From: Sulfurimonas sp.
Lineage (GTDB): Bacteria; Campylobacterota; Campylobacteria; Campylobacterales; Sulfurimonadaceae
Length of the DNA: 64,000 bases
Reading direction: 5' to 3'
NCBI RefSeq assembly: GCF_029027405.1
Contig: NZ_CP093396.1
Coordinates: forward strand, 2,305,497-2,369,496
Shown here: positions 45,250-57,800 of the stretch, in pieces
Numbering within the stretch: position 1 is the first letter of the stretch
How the letters are laid out: every line of letters starts with the position of its first letter
Made by a program: the position numbers and the translations under genes
The notes under the pieces: model-generated
The model's input: only the letters and a program-made list of their open reading frames with translations
What the model was told of the DNA's origin: nothing
Databases searched by the model: none

Positions 45250-46512
45250 TTAAAAATTATATGTTAAGTAAACTTGCACAGTGTTATATGCTTCACCTTT
45301 ATCTGTCGCTGATTTTTGATTGTCATTGTCAGATTTTATATATATATAATAAAGACCTGTATCAAGTGGACCAAAAGATTTTGCTACTTCAAAAGTTACT
45401 TCAACAAATGTTGCATCTGCACCACCAGAGTTAAAACCATCTTTAGTTATTGCTTGAGTATAGTAAAGACCTAAATCATATCCAGCTAATGGAGCAGTTA
45501 CAGTTACATTAAAAGCACTCGTATCATTTTGAGTGATTTTTCCATAGTACCACCATACTTCAGTATAAAGTTTAGACTGACTACCAGCTAAGTTGGCTCC
45601 AGCACCTTTAGAGTTTACACTATCTTTTCCAATTTGAGAATAAGAACCTTTCACAGTAACTACATCTTTTTTATCGTAACCTAACATAACTGCAAAAGCG
45701 TTGTTGTCAGATTTATTTGTATAATCATAATTCGTAGCAGTATACTGAACACCTGCTAAAATGCCTTTCATATTCAAGTCAGCTTGAAGCCAATATGATT
45801 GAAGTCCAGATATGTTTTGAGTTGCAGTTGCATTTGCATCTATGTTTGCACTATAGTACCAAGCTTGAACTTCAAGAGGTTCGTATGAATTATTTTGAAT
45901 ACCCACAGTGTAAGCACCCTTATAAAAACTTTGAAAAACATTGTTTCTAGCATCTGTACCATTATCACCATAACCACCGCCTAAAACAGCATTATTATTT
46001 GATTTACCAACAAAAGCAGCTACGATAGTAGTATCTGGAATATCTTGATTTATTAAAACAGCAGCCTCAAAAGTAGATGGAAGAACAGACCAAGTTTCAC
46101 TAAATACTAAAGGAGTATCTAGTTGCATACGACCAACTTTACCAGTTGTTTTTCCTGTTGTTCCAGCAAGCCAGGCTTCATTAAACCATGAATTTGACTG
46201 AAGGTTACCTGTAAATGTGCCACCAACTACATTGTTTTGTAAACCTAAAGTAGTGATTCCAGAAAGAGTTGCCCCTGCGCTTATACCTTTAGTTAAATCA
46301 GCAGTTACTCCAACACTAAGGGATGCTTCCCCTATAGAAGTTGACTGATCAAATAGACCTGTTCTTTCATTTTTAGTATATGAACTGTCATATGTATTGT
46401 CTTGTGTGCTATAAAAAAACTTAGTATCTCCGCTAACTTTTACATTTTCAATTGCGAATGCACTTGAACCTACTAGTAGCATTGCTACTAAACTTAATTT
46501 TGTAAATTTCAT
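45250..46512 (-). CDS. Outer-membrane porin of the Campylobacterota Opr type
   Basis: The 420-residue protein has a signal peptide (MKFTKLSLVAMLLVGSSAFA, cleavage after residue 20), many amphipathic strands and ends with an aromatic residue (VYLTYNF), the outer-membrane barrel assembly signal. The N-terminal strand IENVKVSGDTKFFYST and the repeating Gly/Tyr/aromatic pattern match the porins of Sulfurimonas and relatives. It would form a diffusion pore. The AAGGAG ribosome site and strong TATAAT suggest high expression. Confidence 0.85.
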   Translation of the reverse strand: MKFTKLSLVAMLLVGSSAFAIENVKVSGDTKFFYSTQDNTYDSSYTKNERTGLFDQSTSIGEASLSVGVTADLTKGISAGATLSGITTLGLQNNVVGGTFTGNLQSNSWFNEAWLAGTTGKTTGKVGRMQLDTPLVFSETWSVLPSTFEAAVLINQDIPDTTIVAAFVGKSNNNAVLGGGYGDNGTDARNNVFQSFYKGAYTVGIQNNSYEPLEVQAWYYSANIDANATATQNISGLQSYWLQADLNMKGILAGVQYTATNYDYTNKSDNNAFAVMLGYDKKDVVTVKGSYSQIGKDSVNSKGAGANLAGSQSKLYTEVWWYYGKITQNDTSAFNVTVTAPLAGYDLGLYYTQAITKDGFNSGGADATFVEVTFEVAKSFGPLDTGLYYIYIKSDNDNQKSATDKGEAYNTVQVYLTYNF

Positions 46513-46528
46513 AAATTCTCCTTGATGT

Positions 46529-46534
46529 ATTATA
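46529..46534 (-). promoter_or_regulatory. Predicted -10 element of the porin gene
   Basis: TATAAT on the minus strand 16 bases before the ATG at 46512, with AAGGAG between. The start site would lie about 10 bases upstream of the ATG, giving a short leader. Confidence 0.45.
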
Positions 46535-46666
46535 AAATTTTATCATAAAGAATTTTAAGCTAAGTAGAAATACTGTTTAATTTTTAATCACAACTTTTAT
46601 TATTTTGACTTTTAATGCTTGTAGTCAAAAAAAGAATCTATGCCTGTTATAGGGAAACAGTAGAAC

Positions 46667-47494
<828 letters not shown>

Positions 47495-48208
47495 TTATTC
47501 CTTATTTTCTATTTCTTGTGCTATTTCACACATCTTTGCAAAATCTTGCGCTATAAGTGAAGCTCCACCAACAAGTACACCATCAACATTTTCTATACTG
47601 AGGACTTCTTCAACATTTGCTACTTTTACACTGCCACCATAAAGAAGCGGTGCTTTACTTTTAGCTTTTAATGCTTGATGAACAGTTTGTATGTCATCTA
47701 ATGTTGGAGTTAATCCTGTGCCTATTGCCCAAACTGGTTCATAAGCTATAGTAAGATTTTCATACTCTGTATCTATACCTTCGTATTGTGCAGAAATATA
47801 TTTCATCATTATTTCATTTCCAGATTCTCGTATCTCTAAAGGCTCTCCCACACAATAAACTATCTTAAACCCCAACTCTTTATAAAAGTTAAATTTTGTT
47901 ACAAGTTCTTCTTGTGTTTCACCTAAAACATGTCGGCGTTCACTATGTCCGATAAGAATAGTTTTAATACCAAACTCATCTAATTGCTCTTGCCCTATTT
48001 CACCTGTAAAAGCTCCATTAAAAGTGGCGTAAGCATTTTGAGCACCAACAGTAACTAGTCCTTCATGCTCATCAAGAGAAGATGTCGCAGGAAATACTAA
48101 AACTTCTTGAGAAATATTTTTTTCTTTTAATATGCTTTCTAAAGCACCTAAATAGTTTAGTGTTTTTTTACGAGTTAGGTTTGTTTTAAAATTTGCTGCT
48201 ACTATCAT
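47495..48208 (-). CDS. tpiA: Triosephosphate isomerase
   Basis: TpiA interconverts dihydroxyacetone phosphate and glyceraldehyde 3-phosphate. The 237-residue barrel holds AANFKTN (catalytic Lys), GHSERR (catalytic His) and AYEPVWAIGTG (catalytic Glu and the mobile loop). It is three bases after pgk. Length is a little short, as in Campylobacter and Helicobacter. Confidence 0.96.
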   Translation of the reverse strand: MIVAANFKTNLTRKKTLNYLGALESILKEKNISQEVLVFPATSSLDEHEGLVTVGAQNAYATFNGAFTGEIGQEQLDEFGIKTILIGHSERRHVLGETQEELVTKFNFYKELGFKIVYCVGEPLEIRESGNEIMMKYISAQYEGIDTEYENLTIAYEPVWAIGTGLTPTLDDIQTVHQALKAKSKAPLLYGGSVKVANVEEVLSIENVDGVLVGGASLIAQDFAKMCEIAQEIENKE

Positions 48209-48211
48209 CTT

Positions 48212-49411
48212 TTAACCTTCTGAAATAATTAATGGTGCTACACCTGGTAAAATCTTACCCTCTAAAAGTTCTAAAGAGGCTCCACCACCGGTAGATATAA
48301 AACTTATCTCATCATCAACACCTATGCGTTGAACAAGGTCAGCGGTATCTCCACCACCAACAACTGTTGTAGCATAACTATCAGCTACAAAATGAGCTAT
48401 TTTTGATGAACCTCTTGCAAATTTATCCATTTCGTAAACGCCCATAGGTCCATTCCAAAGAACAGTTTGAACATCATTTAAACCTTCACGATAAAGTCTA
48501 ACTGTTGCAGGTCCAATATCTAAACCCATCCATCCCTTTGGAATTTCTTGTGCTGTAACTATTTTACTTACTGCATCTTCAGCAAACTTATCAGCGGCAA
48601 TAACATCAACAGGAAGATAAAATTTAACACCAAGTTTTTTAGCTTCTTCCATAACATGCCCAGCATCTTGGAGTAAATCATCTTCGACTAAAGAAGCTCC
48701 GATATCATAACCCATCTGCTTTAAGAATGTAAAAGCCATTCCTCCACCAATAAATATTTTATCAACTTTTGGAAGTAGATTTATAAGTGCCTCTAGTTTT
48801 CCTGAAACTTTACTTCCACCAACAATAGCAGCAAAAGGACGAACAGGATTGGAAATAAGTTTACCAAAAAATTCTATCTCTCGTTGAAGTAAAAAACCAG
48901 CAGCTTTATGTTCTTCATCAAAAAACTTTGTGATGCCTTCAACCGAAGAGTGAGCACGATGGCATACACCAAAAGCATCATTTATGTAAAAGTCTGCCAT
49001 AGATGCTAACTTTTTAGATAACTCTTCATCATTCTCAGTTTCACCCATCTCAAAACGAAGATTTTCTAAAAGAAGGACATCCCCTTTTTTAAGATTAGAC
49101 ACTTTTTCCATGGCATCTGAACCAACAACATCAGTAGCTATAACTACATCTCTTTTTAAAAGATGTTGTATTCTTCTAGCTACTGGAATAAGTGAATACT
49201 TTTCGACTACTTCACCTTTTGGACGACCAAGATGTGAAGCTAAAATAACTGAACAATTTTGATCAAGACAAAAATTAATAGTTGAAATTGCTGAACGAAT
49301 TCTTCTATCATCAGAGATATTTCCAAATTCATCCATTGGTACATTAAAATCACATCTGATGAAAACTTTTTTACCTTCTAAATCAAGTTTTTTTATATTA
49401 TATAGTTCCAT
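48212..49411 (-). CDS. pgk: Phosphoglycerate kinase
   Basis: Pgk transfers phosphate between 1,3-bisphosphoglycerate and ADP. The 399-residue two-domain protein has the signature [15 protein letters not shown] near the N-terminus, SHLGRPKG, and the C-terminal nucleotide-binding [11 protein letters not shown]. It lies four bases after gapA. With gapA and tpiA it supports lower glycolysis and gluconeogenesis, in an autotroph mainly carbon assimilation. Confidence 0.97.
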   Translation of the reverse strand: MELYNIKKLDLEGKKVFIRCDFNVPMDEFGNISDDRRIRSAISTINFCLDQNCSVILASHLGRPKGEVVEKYSLIPVARRIQHLLKRDVVIATDVVGSDAMEKVSNLKKGDVLLLENLRFEMGETENDEELSKKLASMADFYINDAFGVCHRAHSSVEGITKFFDEEHKAAGFLLQREIEFFGKLISNPVRPFAAIVGGSKVSGKLEALINLLPKVDKIFIGGGMAFTFLKQMGYDIGASLVEDDLLQDAGHVMEEAKKLGVKFYLPVDVIAADKFAEDAVSKIVTAQEIPKGWMGLDIGPATVRLYREGLNDVQTVLWNGPMGVYEMDKFARGSSKIAHFVADSYATTVVGGGDTADLVQRIGVDDEISFISTGGGASLELLEGKILPGVAPLIISEG

Positions 49412-49415
49412 TTAA

Positions 49416-50417
49416 TTACTTAGTTATGTGAAGCGCCATGTCTATTAAACGCATTGAATAACCCCATTCATTATCATACCAAGCCATAACTTTAATCATA
49501 TCTCCACCGATAACTTGAGTTAAATCCTCCGCAACAATTGAGCTATAAGGTGAACCAACAAAGTCTTGAGAAACTCTCATTTCTTTATCCATAAGCAACA
49601 GACCTTTTAATTTTGTATCTGCCATTTGGTTAAACACAGCTGTAACTTCTTCTAGTGAAGTTTGTTTTTTTACTACAACATTTAAATCAACCATAGAAAC
49701 ATTTGGAGTTGGAACACGAACACTTTGCCCATGAAGTCTTCCTGTTAGTTGTGGCATAACTAAAGAAATTGCTTTTGCAGCACCAGTTGTAGTTGGAATC
49801 ATATTTAATGCTCCAGCTCTTGCTCTACGCTTATCTTTTGAATGTTTAACATCTAAAATATTTTGATCATTTGTATATGAGTGAATAGTTGTCATAAGAC
49901 CTTTTTCAATTCCAAAAGCATCATCTAAAACTTTCGCAACAGGAGCTAAACAGTTTGTTGTACAAGAAGCATTTGAAACTATTGCTTGCCCATCATACAG
50001 ACCTTCATTGACACCTAGAACAAATGTAGCTGTGTTTTTATCTTTTGCTGGAGCGGAAAATAAAACTTTAGAAACACCATTATCAATATGAACCTGAGCA
50101 GATTCTTGAGTTAAAAATACGCCTGTACACTCTAAAACTATATCTGCACCAGAATCTGCAAATTTTAATTTTTTAGGGTCACGATCATTAAAAATTTTAA
50201 TACTTTGCCCATCTATGCTTATATGATCAGCGTCTACATCTTCTATATTGCTAGCAAAAGTACCATGAACAGAATCATTTTTAAGTAGATATAAAAGCAT
50301 TTCTCTACTTGCCGTATCGTTTATTGCTACTATTTCAACATCATTTCTTGTTGCTGCTATGCGTGCTACACAACGACCAATTCTACCAAAACCGTTAATT
50401 GCTATCTTTAATGCCAT
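49416..50417 (-). CDS. gapA: Glyceraldehyde-3-phosphate dehydrogenase
   Basis: The 333-residue enzyme oxidises glyceraldehyde 3-phosphate to 1,3-bisphosphoglycerate, or the reverse. The NAD(P)-binding start INGFGRIGR and the catalytic cysteine motif SNASCTTNCLAP are present. It heads the gapA-pgk-tpiA-fabI operon, with an AGGAAAT ribosome site, and is divergent from nadD-rsfS. Confidence 0.97.
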   Translation of the reverse strand: MALKIAINGFGRIGRCVARIAATRNDVEIVAINDTASREMLLYLLKNDSVHGTFASNIEDVDADHISIDGQSIKIFNDRDPKKLKFADSGADIVLECTGVFLTQESAQVHIDNGVSKVLFSAPAKDKNTATFVLGVNEGLYDGQAIVSNASCTTNCLAPVAKVLDDAFGIEKGLMTTIHSYTNDQNILDVKHSKDKRRARAGALNMIPTTTGAAKAISLVMPQLTGRLHGQSVRVPTPNVSMVDLNVVVKKQTSLEEVTAVFNQMADTKLKGLLLMDKEMRVSQDFVGSPYSSIVAEDLTQVIGGDMIKVMAWYDNEWGYSMRLIDMALHITK

Positions 50418-50466
50418 TATATTTCCTATATATTAAAAAAATTGAATTATTTTATCCAAAATTAGC

Positions 50467-50472
50467 TATAAT
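50467..50472 (+). promoter_or_regulatory. Predicted -10 element of nadD-rsfS
   Basis: TATAAT on the plus strand 23 bases upstream of the ATG at 50496, with a GGAAAG ribosome site between. It lies in the 78-base divergent region shared with gapA. Confidence 0.5.
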
Positions 50473-50495
50473 TCGCTTTAAATTTTGGAAAGACT

Positions 50496-51308
50496 ATGAA
50501 AACAATCGCTCTTTTTGGAGGCTCTTTTGACCCTCCACACATTGGACATATTGCTATAATAAAAGCCTTAATCAATCTTAAAGAGATTGACAAGGTCATT
50601 GTTTTGCCTACTTTTTTGAGTCCTTTTAAAGAAAAATCTTTTCTAAAAGCCTCAAAAAGGTTTGAGTTATTAAAAGAAATTTTTAATAATGAAAAAAATG
50701 TAGAAATTTCAAATTATGAAGTAAACCAGAGACAAAAAAATCCATCTATAAAAAGTGTAAAACATTTTTTAAAAGAGTATAAAACAATTTACTTTGTCAT
50801 AGGTGCGGACAATCTCGCAACTCTTGACAAATGGGAAAAATATGAAGAACTTAAAACATTAGTCACTTTTATAGTTGCTTCAAGAGATAAAATTAAAATA
50901 CCCAAAGAGTATATGACTCTTAACATAGATGAAAACATTTCATCTACAAAATTAAGAAAAAAAAGGAATAACTTGAACAAAAGAATAGAACAAATCACAT
51001 CTTCACTAGATAAGAATAAAGCCGAAGGCATAGAAGTTTTTAATTTAAAAGATAAAAACTACTTTGTCGATTATGCAATAATTGCTTCTTCACTTGGTAC
51101 GAGACATACAGTAGCTTTACTTAACCACTTAAAAGATGATTTAAAACCAGCAGAGACTTTTAACAATGTTGATGAAAGTGGAGATTGGATAGTTATTGAT
51201 TTAGGAGATATTCTTATTCATATTATGACTCCAGAATATAGAGTTAAGTATGATATGGAAAGTTTTTTAAGTTCTCTTAGAGATGGCAAAGAGGGTGATG
51301 ACCTTTAG
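50496..51308 (+). CDS. Fused nicotinate-nucleotide adenylyltransferase (NadD) and ribosome silencing factor (RsfS)
   Basis: Residues 1 to about 158 form NadD: the nucleotidyltransferase motif [11 protein letters not shown] (8-18) and the C-terminal ISSTKLR (148-154); it adenylates nicotinate mononucleotide in NAD synthesis. Residues about 162-270 form RsfS/Iojap: [40 protein letters not shown]; it blocks subunit joining by binding L14. The two are one continuous frame here, while C. jejuni and most bacteria have adjacent separate genes. The short linker contains no internal stop. An internal start for a separate RsfS is not obvious. Confidence 0.92.
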   Translation: MKTIALFGGSFDPPHIGHIAIIKALINLKEIDKVIVLPTFLSPFKEKSFLKASKRFELLKEIFNNEKNVEISNYEVNQRQKNPSIKSVKHFLKEYKTIYFVIGADNLATLDKWEKYEELKTLVTFIVASRDKIKIPKEYMTLNIDENISSTKLRKKRNNLNKRIEQITSSLDKNKAEGIEVFNLKDKNYFVDYAIIASSLGTRHTVALLNHLKDDLKPAETFNNVDESGDWIVIDLGDILIHIMTPEYRVKYDMESFLSSLRDGKEGDDL

Positions 51309-52720
51309 TGTGAGTCATTAATATTTTGTAAAATATTTCTAAAGTCATAAATAGAATCAACATACTTTACAGGTTCACTTCCTCTTGCATATCCATATTT
51401 TAATGTTTTATAGTAACTTTTTTGCGAGAGAAGTGGTAAAGCCTTTTTTAAATCACTCCATACATTTTGATTTAAACCCATCTTTTTAGCTAATCTTTGA
51501 GCATCTTTAATGTGACCCATGCCTATATTATAAGCAGCAAGAGCAAATTTCAAACGGTCATCACCTTCAACTTCTTTTGGAGTGTTTTTAATCATTTGGT
51601 TTAGATGCCTCGTTCCACCATGTATACTTTGATCTGGGTCTAAACGATTTTTTACACCTAAAATTTTTGCTGTTTTTCGTGTTAGCATCATTAAACCTCT
51701 TACCCCTGTAAAACTTTTTGCTCTTGGATTCCAATAAGATTCTTGATACGATTGTGCTGCTAAAAGAGTCCATGGAATATTGTATTTTTCAGAATATTTT
51801 ACAAAATATTTTTTATATTTTGGTAACCTTGATTTTACTCTTTTGTAAAACATTTTAGTATTGTAGTAATTAAAAAACATAACATAACTATAATAATGGT
51901 CTTTTAATCGAGTTAATTTTCCACTTTGGTTAAAACTATTAAACCAAGAGTACATATCTGCTTCTAACTCTTTTGAACCTTTTGCCAAAACCCATGCTAA
52001 CTGTTCCCTTTCACTTATAATAAAAGCCAACGCTATTTTAGGAAAGTATCTCTGATTTAGTGCGTAAATATTTGAATCTGCAACAGTACAATCTATCTTA
52101 TGAGAAGCAACTTGCCCTAAGAGTTCTTCGGTTGATAATGTTGAGTCAAGTGTGGCATTTATATCATAGCCATCTTTTTGTAAGGCTCTAATCCTTTCAC
52201 TATAGCTAGTATCTGCTCCAACTGTGATGCTTAGTCCTGCAAGGTCTTCTATGTCTCGTGGAAACTTACCACTCCCCAACATCCCCCTATTACATATAAC
52301 TTGTTCTTGCACCTCAAAATATGAAGGTCCAAAATTAAATGTTTCTTGTCGTTTTTTTGTTTTAGTAAGAGATGCTGAAGTAATATGAATATGTTCTAGT
52401 TTACTTAACTCTATCGCATCTTTAATGGTGTTTGCTTTAGTGATACTCAATGCAACACCTAGATGCTTAGCATAAGAGTTTAGTAAATCATACTCAAAAC
52501 CTTGAACTCCATCTGAACCGATATAATATGTTGAAGGTGCATTAAGTAAAACTACATTTAATATTTTTGTTTTTTTGATTTTATCTAATATTGATGGTTT
52601 TTTTATTCTATTTCCAGGAGTGTAAGCTGAATGACTAAGCCAGCCAAAAGAAAAAAAAGAAAATGCAAGGAACATTACAAAAAGAATTTTAAAATTTATA
52701 TTTATATTTATATAATTCAT
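51305..52720 (-). CDS. mltF: Membrane-bound lytic murein transglycosylase F
   Basis: MltF cleaves peptidoglycan glycan strands with 1,6-anhydro product formation. The 471-residue protein has an N-terminal hydrophobic signal or anchor (8-28), a periplasmic solute-binding-like domain (about 50-270) and an SLT domain with catalytic E327 ([12 protein letters not shown]), followed by GVRGLMMLT and AAYNIGMGH. It overlaps the end of nadD-rsfS by four bases (convergent) and follows the ArsRS-type genes by ten bases. Confidence 0.92.
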   Translation of the reverse strand: MNYINININFKILFVMFLAFSFFSFGWLSHSAYTPGNRIKKPSILDKIKKTKILNVVLLNAPSTYYIGSDGVQGFEYDLLNSYAKHLGVALSITKANTIKDAIELSKLEHIHITSASLTKTKKRQETFNFGPSYFEVQEQVICNRGMLGSGKFPRDIEDLAGLSITVGADTSYSERIRALQKDGYDINATLDSTLSTEELLGQVASHKIDCTVADSNIYALNQRYFPKIALAFIISEREQLAWVLAKGSKELEADMYSWFNSFNQSGKLTRLKDHYYSYVMFFNYYNTKMFYKRVKSRLPKYKKYFVKYSEKYNIPWTLLAAQSYQESYWNPRAKSFTGVRGLMMLTRKTAKILGVKNRLDPDQSIHGGTRHLNQMIKNTPKEVEGDDRLKFALAAYNIGMGHIKDAQRLAKKMGLNQNVWSDLKKALPLLSQKSYYKTLKYGYARGSEPVKYVDSIYDFRNILQNINDSH

Positions 52721-52730
52721 ATCTATTAGT

Positions 52731-54026
52731 TTACAACTTAAAACTTAAATCTTTTGCAAAAATAAAACGATTTTGTCCATTTACATATTCATGTGCTAAT
52801 ACTTTACCATGTGCTTTTAAAATAGAATCAACAAGGTATAAGCCCAAACCAAAACTGTTTTTAGATGGATTGTTTTTTGTAAAAGGTTCTATATAATACT
52901 GTAATGGTTCAGATATACACTTTCCTTTACTTTCAAAACAAAGTTCATTATTTATACTTATTATTTTTACATGTGAATCTATTGAATATTTAAGACCATT
53001 ATCTATCATGTTTTTTATGGCAGTCGTGTAAAGTCTATAATTCACTAAAAGTTTGGCACTTTCATCTATTTCTATACTTATACCACTTTTATCTAACATA
53101 GCCATATCAATAGCTCCATCTACTATATCTACCAGCCTACACTCTTTAAAATCATCTTTATTAGCAATACTTGTAACTTCTTCAATAAGAGCAAATTCTG
53201 CAACAAGTGACTCTAATCTTCCAAAAATCGAACAGAACCTATCTCTTTCTTTTGTAGTTTTTAGCATCTGAGTAGCTATTGTACCTTTAGCAATTGGTGT
53301 TTTTAACTCATGCATAATATTTCTTAAAAAAAGTGTTCTTGATTCTAAAATAGTATTAATTTTTTCTCTAGTTGATTCAAGTTCATTCGATACAAGTGCT
53401 ATTTCATCACTTCCAGAAGTTTTAAAAGATATATCTAAGTCTCCATCTCCAAAGCGTGCAATCTTTCTTCTTAGTCTAATTAATGGTCTTAATCTTTGCA
53501 GTATTAATAAAAAAGAAATTGAAATTATAAGTACAATGGTTAAATATGTGTATGCTAAAGAAAAATAACTGTAAGGCTTTAATGCTTCATCTTCAATTAG
53601 TACAGAACCAATAGGAGATTTGATATAAAAATATATTTTTTTATGCCATTCAAGCATCGATATTCTAAAGTCTCGCACAATTTTTTGAGTATAAAGACCT
53701 TTTTTATTTAACATAACTGCTTCATCAACTCTTTGAAAATCTTTTTGTTTTAACACTTTTGCTCTTTTCAAAACTATCAGTTGTTGATGTTTTTCTTTTT
53801 TAACTATAAATTTGTAAACAGCTAAATTTGCTTCTAGCAAAATATTTGAAGTTTGTTTTTGCTGATGCTCACGATAAATTTGAGTAATTGTTTCATGTTT
53901 TGAGAAAATATTATCTATATACCTGTGTTTATTAAGTTTATAAAACTCCCAAAAAACTGCACTTACACTTACTATCGTTACAATATAAGCAAAAAGCACA
54001 GTTAAAAAAACAGCATGTTTTTTCAT
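52731..54026 (-). CDS. ArsS-type sensor histidine kinase
   Basis: This 431-residue kinase has two membrane helices (about 6-27 and 158-178) around a periplasmic domain of about 130 residues, a HAMP region, the phosphoacceptor H239 in [12 protein letters not shown] and a compact HATPase domain (N box [11 protein letters not shown]2 box [13 protein letters not shown]). The [15 protein letters not shown] stretch is typical of the Campylobacterota ArsS family, which senses acid in Helicobacter; the signal here is unknown. It overlaps its regulator gene (TAATG). Confidence 0.88.
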   Translation of the reverse strand: MKKHAVFLTVLFAYIVTIVSVSAVFWEFYKLNKHRYIDNIFSKHETITQIYREHQQKQTSNILLEANLAVYKFIVKKEKHQQLIVLKRAKVLKQKDFQRVDEAVMLNKKGLYTQKIVRDFRISMLEWHKKIYFYIKSPIGSVLIEDEALKPYSYFSLAYTYLTIVLIISISFLLILQRLRPLIRLRRKIARFGDGDLDISFKTSGSDEIALVSNELESTREKINTILESRTLFLRNIMHELKTPIAKGTIATQMLKTTKERDRFCSIFGRLESLVAEFALIEEVTSIANKDDFKECRLVDIVDGAIDMAMLDKSGISIEIDESAKLLVNYRLYTTAIKNMIDNGLKYSIDSHVKIISINNELCFESKGKCISEPLQYYIEPFTKNNPSKNSFGLGLYLVDSILKAHGKVLAHEYVNGQNRFIFAKDLSFKL

Positions 54027-54688
54027 TATTTTAATAGTTTATACCCTACACCACGAACTGATTCTATAAGAGTTTTATCACCTAGTTTATTTCTAATTCT
54101 TCCAACCATAACATCTATGCTTTTGTTTGAAGAATCTTCATTAATAGCATTTACATTATGAATCAAATCTTCTCTTGAAACAACTAAACCTTGTTTTGAA
54201 ATCATGTATGCCAAAATTCCAAACTCTGCATTTGTTAAGTCTATATTTCTACTTTTATAAGTAATAATCATAGATGCCATATCTGCTTTAAAATCACTTT
54301 TTGACTCTTGCTTAGCTTCACTTTTTGCTTCATATCTTCTAAGAACTGAGTGAATTCTTGCTTCTAGTTCTCTTGGGTCATAAGGCTTTGGCATATAATC
54401 ATCAGCACCAAGTTCAAAGGCTTTAACTTTATCTGTCACATCACTTCTAGCTGAAGATATTATTATAGGAATATCTTGGCGTTCACGAATAGCTTCACAA
54501 ACCTCTAAACCATCCATCCCTGGGAGAGTTAAATCTAAAATTACTAAATCAAAATGTTTTAATTTTAATATACTTACTGCTTTAAAGGGGTCATCTTCTG
54601 TTACAACTTCAAACTCAAACTGCTCAAGATACTCTGTTAATATCTCCGCTAGTTCTAAGTCATCTTCAATCATTAATATTTTTATCAT
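54026..54688 (-). CDS. OmpR-family response regulator (ArsR-type)
   Basis: The 220-residue protein has a receiver domain with E8-D9-D10, phosphoacceptor D52 (VILDLTLPGMDG) and K in MPKPYDP, followed by an OmpR/PhoB winged-helix domain (NLTNAEFGILAYMISKQG, VGRIRNKLGDKTLIESVRGVGYKL). It forms a pair with the kinase it overlaps. It probably regulates envelope genes; mltF lies in the same operon. Confidence 0.9.
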   Translation of the reverse strand: MIKILMIEDDLELAEILTEYLEQFEFEVVTEDDPFKAVSILKLKHFDLVILDLTLPGMDGLEVCEAIRERQDIPIIISSARSDVTDKVKAFELGADDYMPKPYDPRELEARIHSVLRRYEAKSEAKQESKSDFKADMASMIITYKSRNIDLTNAEFGILAYMISKQGLVVSREDLIHNVNAINEDSSNKSIDVMVGRIRNKLGDKTLIESVRGVGYKLLK

Positions 54689-54795
54689 AATTATAGTCTA
54701 ACAAATATCACCTAATAAGAAGTTAATATCTTAACTTTCAAGTAAATCTAGAGTAATGGAGAAAGTAAATATCTGACCCTCTTTATTTCATACCA

Positions 54796-54826
54796 TTTAC
54801 ATGCAAGGAAAATCCTTACATGTAAA
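54796..54826. terminator. Strong imperfect hairpin after the 1967-residue protein gene
   Basis: TTTACATG-C-AAGGA pairs with TCCTT-A-CATGTAAA around AAA (13 pairs, one mismatch), nine bases after the stop. No long T run follows, so it may work with Rho or protect the mRNA 3' end. The gap 54689-54834 holds nothing else I recognise. Confidence 0.45.
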
Positions 54827-54834
54827 AGACTCTA

Positions 54835-57800
54835 TCATTTAATCGAAAATGAAACATCTATGATTTGTAAACCACTATTCTCATCTGCCACAAACGCTAC
54901 AGTTCCATCTTTTGAGAGGGTTACACCGATAGCATAACCAGGAGTATCGTAACTACCTAAGAGTGAAGGAGCAGTTGGGTTTGAAACATCTATGATTTGT
55001 AAACCACTACCATAATCTGCCACAAACGCTACAGTTCCATCTTTCGAGAGGGTTACACTTAGAGCAGCACCAGGAGTATCGTAACTACCTAAGAGTAAAG
55101 GAGAACTTGGGTTTGAAACATCTATGATTTGTAAACCACTATTATAATCTGTCACAAACGCTACAGTTCCATCTTTTGAGAGGCTTACCTCTCTAGCCAA
55201 ACCAGGAGTATCGTAACTACCTAAGAGTAAAGGAGAACTTGGGTTTGAAACATCTATGATTTGTAAACCACTATAGCTATCTCCCACAAAGGCTATAGTT
55301 CCATCTTTTGAGATGGTTACATCGTAAGCATAACCAGGAGTATTGTAACTACCTAAGAGTGAAGGAGACCTTGGGTTTGAAACATTTATGATTTGTAAAC
55401 CACTATAGCCATCTGCCACAAACGCTACAGTTCCATCTTTTGAGAGGGTTACGCCTCCAGCATGACCAGAAGTATTGTAACTACCTAAAAGTAAAGGAGA
55501 ACTTGGGTTTGAAACATCTATGATTTGTAAACCACTACCATAATCTGCCACAAACGCTACAGTTCCATCTTTTGAGAGGGTTACACTTAAAGCAGTATCC
55601 GGAGTATCGTAACTACCTAAGAGTGAAGGAGAACTTGGGTTTGAAACATCTATGATTTGTAAACCACTATTCCAATCTGCCACAAACGCTACAGTTCCAT
55701 CTTTTGAGAGGGTTACACCTCCAGCAACACCAGGAGTATTGTAACTACCAAGTAAAAAAGGTTTATTAAGTACTGGTTTTATAGATACACTAACACTTTC
55801 ACTACTTCCATAAGCATTTGTTGCAACAGCTTGTAAAGCATAGTTGCTTTTTGTTGAGTAATTTAATGCTTTGGCTACGCTAATAGTACCATTTAGATCT
55901 ACACTAAAGTCTTCATTGCCATCTCCACTTAAACTTATGGACTCTATATTTCCATCACTAGTTATGCTTAAAGTTCCAATTTGTCTACCTATTGGGCTAT
56001 TTTCTTTTACTCTTAAACTTATGGGTTTAATTGTTGGTGGTTCAGGTAGGTTATTTATATCTATGGTTACATTGTTACTTAAACTACTTCCATAAGCATT
56101 TTTAGCAACCACTTTTAGAGCATATTTTCTTTTAGTTTCATAATCAAGTACAGCTCCAGTGTTTAGTGTTATGACTCCTTCATTATTTACTTTAAAGTTA
56201 CTGTTTCCTTCTTCACTTAATATTACAGAAGTTACTTCATTGCCATTATCATTTATGTTAATAGTGTCTACCACTACACCTTCTATTGAATTTTCATCTA
56301 TATTTGTATGAAGTGCTTGAACTGTAGGTGGTGTTTCAGGAACATCTTCAATCTTAACAGTAAGATTTGCAATATTGCTTATGCCGTATCCATTGGTAGC
56401 GCTCATTGCTAAATTGTAAACTTTTTTAGTTTCATAATCTAACAGATTATCTCCAACTACTCTTAAAACTCCATTTTTATCAATTTTAAATATATTGCTA
56501 CCGTCTCCACTAATACTAAAACTCTCTATAGGATTTACACCAGAATCTTTAACATTTATTATGCCCAAAGAGATTCCACTTTTCGCATCTTCTTTAACCG
56601 ATATAGTATTATGAAATAAAACAGGCTCACCATCAGATATATTGATAAGATTAATTTTTACAATCACTTGATTACTTGTGTCATAGGCATTAGTAGCTTT
56701 TAGAGTTAATTCATATTTAGGTTTTGTTTCATAATCTAAAACTGCCCCTGAAGCGACTCTAATGTAACCTTTAGTGTCTATTTCAAAAGAACCTGCACTT
56801 GCTCCTCCTAACTCAAACGATATAATCCTACTTTTACCATGACTAGCTATGTTTACTATGCCAACTATTTCATTAAGTCCAGAGTTTTCCAATATGGACA
56901 TAGTTGTACTTCTTAGTACAGGGGCATCATCTATTATAGAGATATTTACAGATGCTGATGACCTTCTTTGTATAGTGTTTACTCCTGTAACTGTTAAAGC
57001 ATATGATGACTGACGACTATAAGTAAGACTTACCCCATCAGCTACATAGATATATCCAGAGTTACTGATGGTAAAATCACTTGCACCATCTCCAGATAAG
57101 CTAAATGATTTTATAGGATTCATGCCATAAGAGTATCCGACTTTACCAATAGCATTAGTGTAAGTTCCTTCCATAATACTTGTTGAAAAGTTTGAGATAC
57201 TAGGTACATCATCTATTATACTAATTCTAACTGTAGCTTCACTTCCACTTATGTAGTCGTTTGAAGCGATGACTTTAAACACAAATGTATTTCCAATTTT
57301 ATCTCTAAGTAGAGATGCATCCGATACTATCATATTCCCTGAATTATCAATACTAAAAGGAGTGCTTTGTTCTCCTTCAAGTTTAAAAGAATTTGGAGGA
57401 TTTAGATTATACCTATATCCTATCTTTCCTACACTCTTACCATTTGCAACACTAAAGTATAAAGAATTAGAGAAATTACTAACATGAATTCCTTCAGAAG
57501 GTGAAGCAGGTGGTTCAACAACCCTTATTGTTACTGCTACAGCACTACTTGTACCTGAGCTGTTTGTTGCTGTAGCTTGTAGGTAGTATGGTGCATTTTT
57601 TAAGCTAATCTTTGCAGCTTCTGCTATAGTAATCACTCCAATAGAAGATATATCAAAGTTTTCTGAGCCAATACCAGTTAAACCAAATGAAGTAATTGAA
57701 GAAAGTCCTTGATAATAACCAAGCTTACCAATAGAGGTTCCTGTTGGAGTGTTTTTATATATTTTACTAATTAATCCACTTAAAACAGGTAAATCATCAT

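Noticed and set aside
54847-55755. Regular repeats considered as a CRISPR array
   Set aside because: The 132-bp units are continuous coding repeats without unique spacers and translate into LVIVD blades.
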